NCBI GenBank assembly: GCA_934500835.1
Contig: CAKSTR010000004.1
Coordinates: 260,356 to 324,355, forward strand
Source: an uncultured Paracoccaceae bacterium
GTDB taxonomy: Bacteria > Pseudomonadota > Alphaproteobacteria > Rhodobacterales > Rhodobacteraceae
Reading direction: 5' to 3'
Length of the DNA stretch: 64,000 nt
Shown: positions 60,703 through 64,000 of the stretch, piece after piece
Numbering within the stretch: the first letter of the stretch is position 1
Layout: the number at the start of each line of letters is the position of its first letter
Program-made: the position numbers and the translations under genes
The notes under the pieces: generated by a model
Databases searched by the model: none
What the model was told of the DNA's origin: nothing
The model's input: only the letters and a program-made list of their open reading frames with translations

Positions 60703-61060
60703 ATTCGGCAGCTGCTGGAACCGCCAGCTTAGCATTACGCGCGTCGCCGCCGTGAGCAAGGGCGGCGGCGCGGAGCTTCTCAGATGGCCTAGCGTCGACC
60801 GCCGTTATGGGCGCAACGAACGGGCAATCGCATATGATTCATGCGAGCGCTACGTTGGACGCTGACCCTAGGCCTGTGGGAGCCGGCCGCGCGCGGAGTC
60901 CGGGACGTAGTGCGAGTCGCGCGCCCGGCGGCGCCGTAGAGCAACCATCGCCGATCTACGGAACAGGTTCCGGTTGCGAGAACTGCATGCGTTCGATCCC
61001 TAGGCACGAACGTTCACACCTTGAACTTCGATGACAGTGTCGGCTACTCCTCGTTCGTGA
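60703..61060. other. Noncoding junction between the IS and the rRNA-modification operon
   Basis: No credible ORF with a ribosome site in about 360 bp. Base composition falls from left to right. The sequence next to the IS does not continue ardA, so the IS right side borders unrelated DNA. Confidence 0.4.
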
Positions 61061-61090
61061 TTGACCCCCGCTCTTCCGTATGGTTCTAAT
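61061..61090 (+). promoter_or_regulatory. Sigma-70-type promoter of the rRNA-modification operon
   Basis: TTGACC (61,061-61,066) and TCTAAT (61,085-61,090) are separated by 18 bp and match the -35 and -10 consensus at five of six bases each. They lie about 120 bp upstream of the RsmI-like start. Confidence 0.5.
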
Positions 61091-61208
61091 AGACTTGGTA
61101 CGGCTTACACGTCGCCGACGGTTGGGGGGCATCCGCCGCATCTGTTTATTCGTCGGTGCAATAGCTATCGACCTCATGATCAGCCGCATCGCTTAGCTTA
61201 GGTACGGC

Positions 61209-61943
61209 ATGGCGGCAATTTTCACCGGGAGGTCGACGGCTACAGTGTCCTGCTTGTTTGTCGTGGCCACTCCGATAGGGAATTTGGACGATATTTCTGT
61301 CAGAGCGCTAACTACTCTTCGCGAGATCGAAGTCCTAGTATGCGAGGATACCCGCGTCACACGTAAGTTGCTCAGCCATTTTGAGATCCCGAAGCCTAGA
61401 TTTCTTTTTTCGGCACACGAGCACAACGAGCATCAAGCAGTCGCACGTGTTGTTGGACTGCTCGATAAGGGTACAGATGTCGCATACACTAGCGACGCCG
61501 GGATGCCGGGGATCAGCGATCCGGGGTACCTATTGATCAGGGGAGCCATGGCGGCTGGACATCGGGTTGTTGCCATTCCCGGACCGAGCGCAGTGACGAC
61601 AGCCCTGGTAGTCTCGGGTCTTCCCTCCAACGGATTTGCTTTCTTTGGTTTCCCCCCACGGCGATCGGGAAAGCGGACCCATTTTCTGGAACGGATTGCA
61701 AGCTATCCCGAAACACTCGTCTTCTTCGAGTCGCCTCATAGGCTGCGAGCCTTCCTTGAGGATGCGCTGACTGTCCTCGGCAATCGCAGGGCAGCAATCG
61801 CGGTTGAACTGACCAAGATCTTCGAAACCGTCGAGCAGGCTTGGCTTGCCGAGCTAGTTGAGATGTTTGACACGCCCCCAAAGGGCGAGGTGACAGTCGT
61901 CATCGCTGGTGACAACGCCAAGTTCCGGCTTGCCCAGCCATGA
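61209..61943 (+). CDS. rsmI: RsmI-like 16S rRNA (cytidine-1402-2'-O)-methyltransferase
   Basis: 244 residues. The RsmI pattern is clear: LFVVATPIGNLDDISVRALT near 16-35, VLVCEDTRVTRKLLSHFEIP near 42, AHEHNEHQAV, YTSDAGMPGISDPGYLLIRG near 92-111 and PGPSAVTTALVVSGLP near 125. It methylates the 2'-O of C1402 in 16S rRNA with SAM. A housekeeping rsmI is expected elsewhere, with different neighbours, so this is probably an accessory copy. First gene of an operon; stop overlaps the next ATG (ATGA). Confidence 0.88.
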   Translation: MAAIFTGRSTATVSCLFVVATPIGNLDDISVRALTTLREIEVLVCEDTRVTRKLLSHFEIPKPRFLFSAHEHNEHQAVARVVGLLDKGTDVAYTSDAGMPGISDPGYLLIRGAMAAGHRVVAIPGPSAVTTALVVSGLPSNGFAFFGFPPRRSGKRTHFLERIASYPETLVFFESPHRLRAFLEDALTVLGNRRAAIAVELTKIFETVEQAWLAELVEMFDTPPKGEVTVVIAGDNAKFRLAQP

Positions 61944-63070
61944 CAAGCACTGCCGTAGGCCGTGCCGCCGCGCATACGCGCCGCGGCAGACAGCCCAAAC
62001 CGAGCTTTCTTCCAGACGCGACACGAGCGTTGGTCAAGGGTCTTGATTCGGGAGATCTCGAAAGTCTTGGCATACCTTCCCTAATGGTGAACGCCTTTCA
62101 TCTGGCGAACCGGCCAGGCACAGGTGCCGTCCGAAGCGTTGGCGGCGTTCACAAGTTTATGGGGTGGAATGGCCCAGTTTGGACGGACTCAGGTGGATTT
62201 CAGCTATTCTCATTGATCCGAGAAAACAGCACAAACGGACGCATTTCCGACGATGGTTTCGCACACTTCTCGCAGGACAACGGGCGTACGCTCCTGACGC
62301 CAAGCAAGTCAATTTCCAATCAGTGGCGCCTCGGAGCTGATGTCCAGTTTTGCCTCGACCAATGTACCCACCCTGATGATTCAAGGAGCGCTCAGGAGGA
62401 AAGCGTTCAACGAACCATCCAGTGGGCCAAGATCTGCAAGGCTGAGTTTGTGCGGCGATGTGAGTCCAGTCGCTTGGACCACGCAAGCCGGCCTTTGCTT
62501 TTTGGAGTGGTGCAGGGCGGCCAAGAACGCGATCTGCGGGAGCGGTGCGCGGAGGCGCTGCTGGAAATTGGATTTGATGGGTTTGGCTTCGGCGGTTGGC
62601 CCATCAGCGAAGATGGCGGTCTTGTGGACATGGTGTACCGTGTCGCCGAACTGATCCCGCGAGAATTCCCGCTGCATGGCCTAGGGATTGGTAGACCCGA
62701 CAACATCATCTCGGCCTGGCGGGCGGGCTACACAAGCTTTGATTCTGCTTTACCAACACGGAACGCACGGCGCGGACGGCTTCTAATTGCGGGAGATCTG
62801 GGCGCAAGCATTCAGGGCGATCCAAACTTCTTCAATTATATGTTCATTACAGAGAAGCAATATTATCGCGATGATCGCTCAGTGGACGAGACTTGCCCGG
62901 GGCCCTGCTGCACCCGTTATTCCCGCGCTTATCTGCATCATTTGTTTCGGATCGGCGACGCTTTGGCGCAGAGACTGGCCACAATACACAATTTAACTTT
63001 CATGCAGCGATTGATGCACGCCGCCATCAGCTACATGGACTGTGGAGACGAAGATGAGCCGCAAAGTTGA
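61940..63070 (+). CDS. Divergent tRNA-guanine transglycosylase-like protein
   Basis: 376 residues. TGT fold markers: AHTRRGRQPKPSFLPDATRA at the start, VWTDSGGFQLFS near 80 with the active-site Asp, CLDQCTHPDD near 133, LFGVVQGGQERDLRERCAEA near 185 and SFDSALPTRNARRGRLLIAG near 263 with the nucleophile-type Asp. Changes: GGLAVGE, which contacts the base, is here FGGWPISEDG; and the CxCxxC zinc site reads CPGPCC before TRYSRAYLHHL. The base used may therefore differ from preQ1. It is coupled to the genes on both sides. TGT-like genes beside G1405 methylases are known from the rmtD context. Confidence 0.8.
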   Translation: MTSTAVGRAAAHTRRGRQPKPSFLPDATRALVKGLDSGDLESLGIPSLMVNAFHLANRPGTGAVRSVGGVHKFMGWNGPVWTDSGGFQLFSLIRENSTNGRISDDGFAHFSQDNGRTLLTPSKSISNQWRLGADVQFCLDQCTHPDDSRSAQEESVQRTIQWAKICKAEFVRRCESSRLDHASRPLLFGVVQGGQERDLRERCAEALLEIGFDGFGFGGWPISEDGGLVDMVYRVAELIPREFPLHGLGIGRPDNIISAWRAGYTSFDSALPTRNARRGRLLIAGDLGASIQGDPNFFNYMFITEKQYYRDDRSVDETCPGPCCTRYSRAYLHHLFRIGDALAQRLATIHNLTFMQRLMHAAISYMDCGDEDEPQS

Positions 63071-63860
63071 AATTGATGTCGAACGCGTTCTTTCAGTTGT
63101 GATGCAGTCTCCAAAGTACCGGGATATCAGCGCAGATACGGTTCGCAACATCACCATCTGGGCTTCGCGGCGTGCTGAGTCGGAAAAGGAGGCAGTGAAG
63201 CTAGTCAAACGTAAACTTCATCAGATTTTCGCTGCTTTCCTTCCTTTGTCCGCAAAACGTAGTGTTGAACGGCTGGTCGATAAGACTCTTGATGGCGACG
63301 CTGACCAGTCCTTTGCCGCCTGCAAAGAAATCCTCGCGCTTCATGCTTCGACAGAAGAGCGACTTCCTATTCTACATGAGTACGGCGTACTACTGCGTTC
63401 CCTAGTCCCGCCTAACGGGACCGTGTTGGACATCGCTTGCGGGCTCAATCCCTTCACCCTGCCTTTCGTCGGCTTGCAGGGAGCCCGATACATCGCCTCT
63501 GACATTGACTGTAGGCTTATGACCGACATCGACCGGTTCCTGAGGGCGATTGATCCGCGCAACGCGGGCGTCTGCAGTGATGCGCTTGTTTCTCGCCCTA
63601 GTGAGCGTGTGGATGTAGTCCTTTTATTGAAGGCGGTCACCACACTTGAGCAGCAGGAGAAGGGCGCCTCGGCATCGCTGATTGCCGGTTTGCCTGCTCC
63701 AACGATCTTGATGTCGTTTCCCACGCGCAGCCTTGGCGGCCACCGTCGTGGCATGGAGGCGACCTACCGGAGTCTGGCTAGCTCCCTCTTCGATGGACTG
63801 GGATTGGTCGAGGAGGTGCTGCTCGGCACAGAGTTGTTTTTTATCCTGCGTCGAGACTAA
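63054..63860 (+). CDS. 16S rRNA (guanine-1405-N7)-methyltransferase, ArmA/Rmt type
   Basis: 268 residues from MSRKVEIDVERVLSVVMQSP. Aligned by eye with ArmA: KRKLHQIFAAF (ArmA KKKLHQIWGSY), LHASTEERLPIL (IHSSTNERVATL), SAM motif VLDIACGLNPFTLPF (ILDFGCGFNPLALPW), DVVLLLKAVTTLEQQE (DVVFLLKMLPVLKQQD) and MSFPTRSLGGHRRGMEATY (ISFPIKSLSGKEKGMEENY). The family methylates G1405 of 30S subunits, conferring high-level resistance to 4,6-disubstituted aminoglycosides. It overlaps the TGT-like gene by 17 nt; start chosen after a GGAG site. Subtype not determinable here. Confidence 0.88.
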   Translation: MSRKVEIDVERVLSVVMQSPKYRDISADTVRNITIWASRRAESEKEAVKLVKRKLHQIFAAFLPLSAKRSVERLVDKTLDGDADQSFAACKEILALHASTEERLPILHEYGVLLRSLVPPNGTVLDIACGLNPFTLPFVGLQGARYIASDIDCRLMTDIDRFLRAIDPRNAGVCSDALVSRPSERVDVVLLLKAVTTLEQQEKGASASLIAGLPAPTILMSFPTRSLGGHRRGMEATYRSLASSLFDGLGLVEEVLLGTELFFILRRD

Positions 63861-63916
63861 TCCGTTTGCACCAAGCGGGTGGAGCCGCTGGTGCCTGGCT
63901 TACTTCCTCAGGTCTG

Positions 63917-64000
63917 CGATGTGTGAGCTACCCCCCGAAAATCGGACAGTGACGGAAGCTACGATCTGAAGTCTGCTGATCTCCAAGCACGAGGAGATCA
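63917..64000. mobile_element. Possible IS left end at the window edge
   Basis: TGTGAGCTACCCCCCGAAAA followed by TCGGACAG resembles the terminal repeats of several IS3-family elements, and the AGGAGATCA at the edge would be a ribosome site for an orfA. The rest lies outside the window, so this is tentative. Confidence 0.35.

Noticed and set aside
60703..61208. Continuation of ardA on the far side of the IS
   Set aside because: None of the frames continues the ArdA sequence and there is no target duplication.

Overview
The window looks like the chromosome of a high-GC alphaproteobacterium of the Rhodobacterales (Paracoccus/Rhodobacter-like). The support is the run accB-accC-aat-DUF2155-mlaD-NDUFA12, a complex I accessory subunit typical of alphaproteobacteria, clpP-clpX in host gene order, a RutR-type regulator, and short dispersed palindromic repeats. 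No 16S rRNA gene is present, so the genus is inference.

Region 1 (1-27,480) is core genome. It opens with a minus-strand operon for a response regulator, a small membrane protein and a sodium/solute symporter fused to a sensor kinase, beside an ScfR/RamB-like regulator with a palindromic operator. Next comes a large reductive pyrimidine-degradation locus on the minus strand: N-carbamoyl amidohydrolase, dihydropyrimidinase, an ABC importer of the NMT1/SsuA class, PreA and PreT. Two RutR-like TetR regulators lie within it, with two RutR-type operators in the divergent promoter at 12,356-12,403. Housekeeping genes follow (accBC, aat, mlaD, NDUFA12, ridA, clpX, clpP), then a sensor kinase, an MBL-fold hydrolase and tRNA-Asn.

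Region 2 (27,433-45,529) is an 18.1 kb prophage-like element integrated in the 3' half of tRNA-Asn. A 47-bp direct repeat bounds it, and a tyrosine integrase sits at the right end. It has head genes (portal, protease, capsid), connectors, two tail-tube-like paralogues, terminase, a tape measure, a Doc-type toxin-antitoxin pair and a divergent ribbon-helix-helix switch with striking inverted repeats. No lysis, baseplate or fibre genes are recognisable, and the terminase lies downstream of the head genes. Its left end carries a proteasome-like Ntn-fold protein and two genes with five C4 zinc-ribbon repeats.

Region 3 (45,530-49,147) is the decayed remnant of an older prophage. Its portal gene is broken by an in-frame amber codon, and its capsid gene is cut on one side by an IS3 fragment.

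Region 4 (49,148-60,702) is a defence/counter-defence island. One compact plus-strand operon encodes a solitary HigA-like repressor, a type III-like methyltransferase (Mod), a helicase-nuclease (Res), a 71-residue protein, a Rad50-like ATPase with a CxxC hook, and a GHKL/MORC-like ATPase fused to a PD-(D/E)xK-like nuclease. An ArdA anti-restriction gene follows; its stop codon is supplied by the end of an inserted IS3-family element.

Region 5 (60,703-64,000) is a visibly less GC-rich three-gene operon: an accessory RsmI (16S C1402 methyltransferase), a divergent tRNA-guanine-transglycosylase-like protein and a 16S rRNA G1405 methyltransferase of the ArmA/Rmt type, which would be predicted to give aminoglycoside resistance. 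The start of another IS probably lies at the window edge. The two most interesting candidates for an undescribed system are the Mod-Res-Rad50-GHKL operon and the RsmI-TGT-Rmt cassette.
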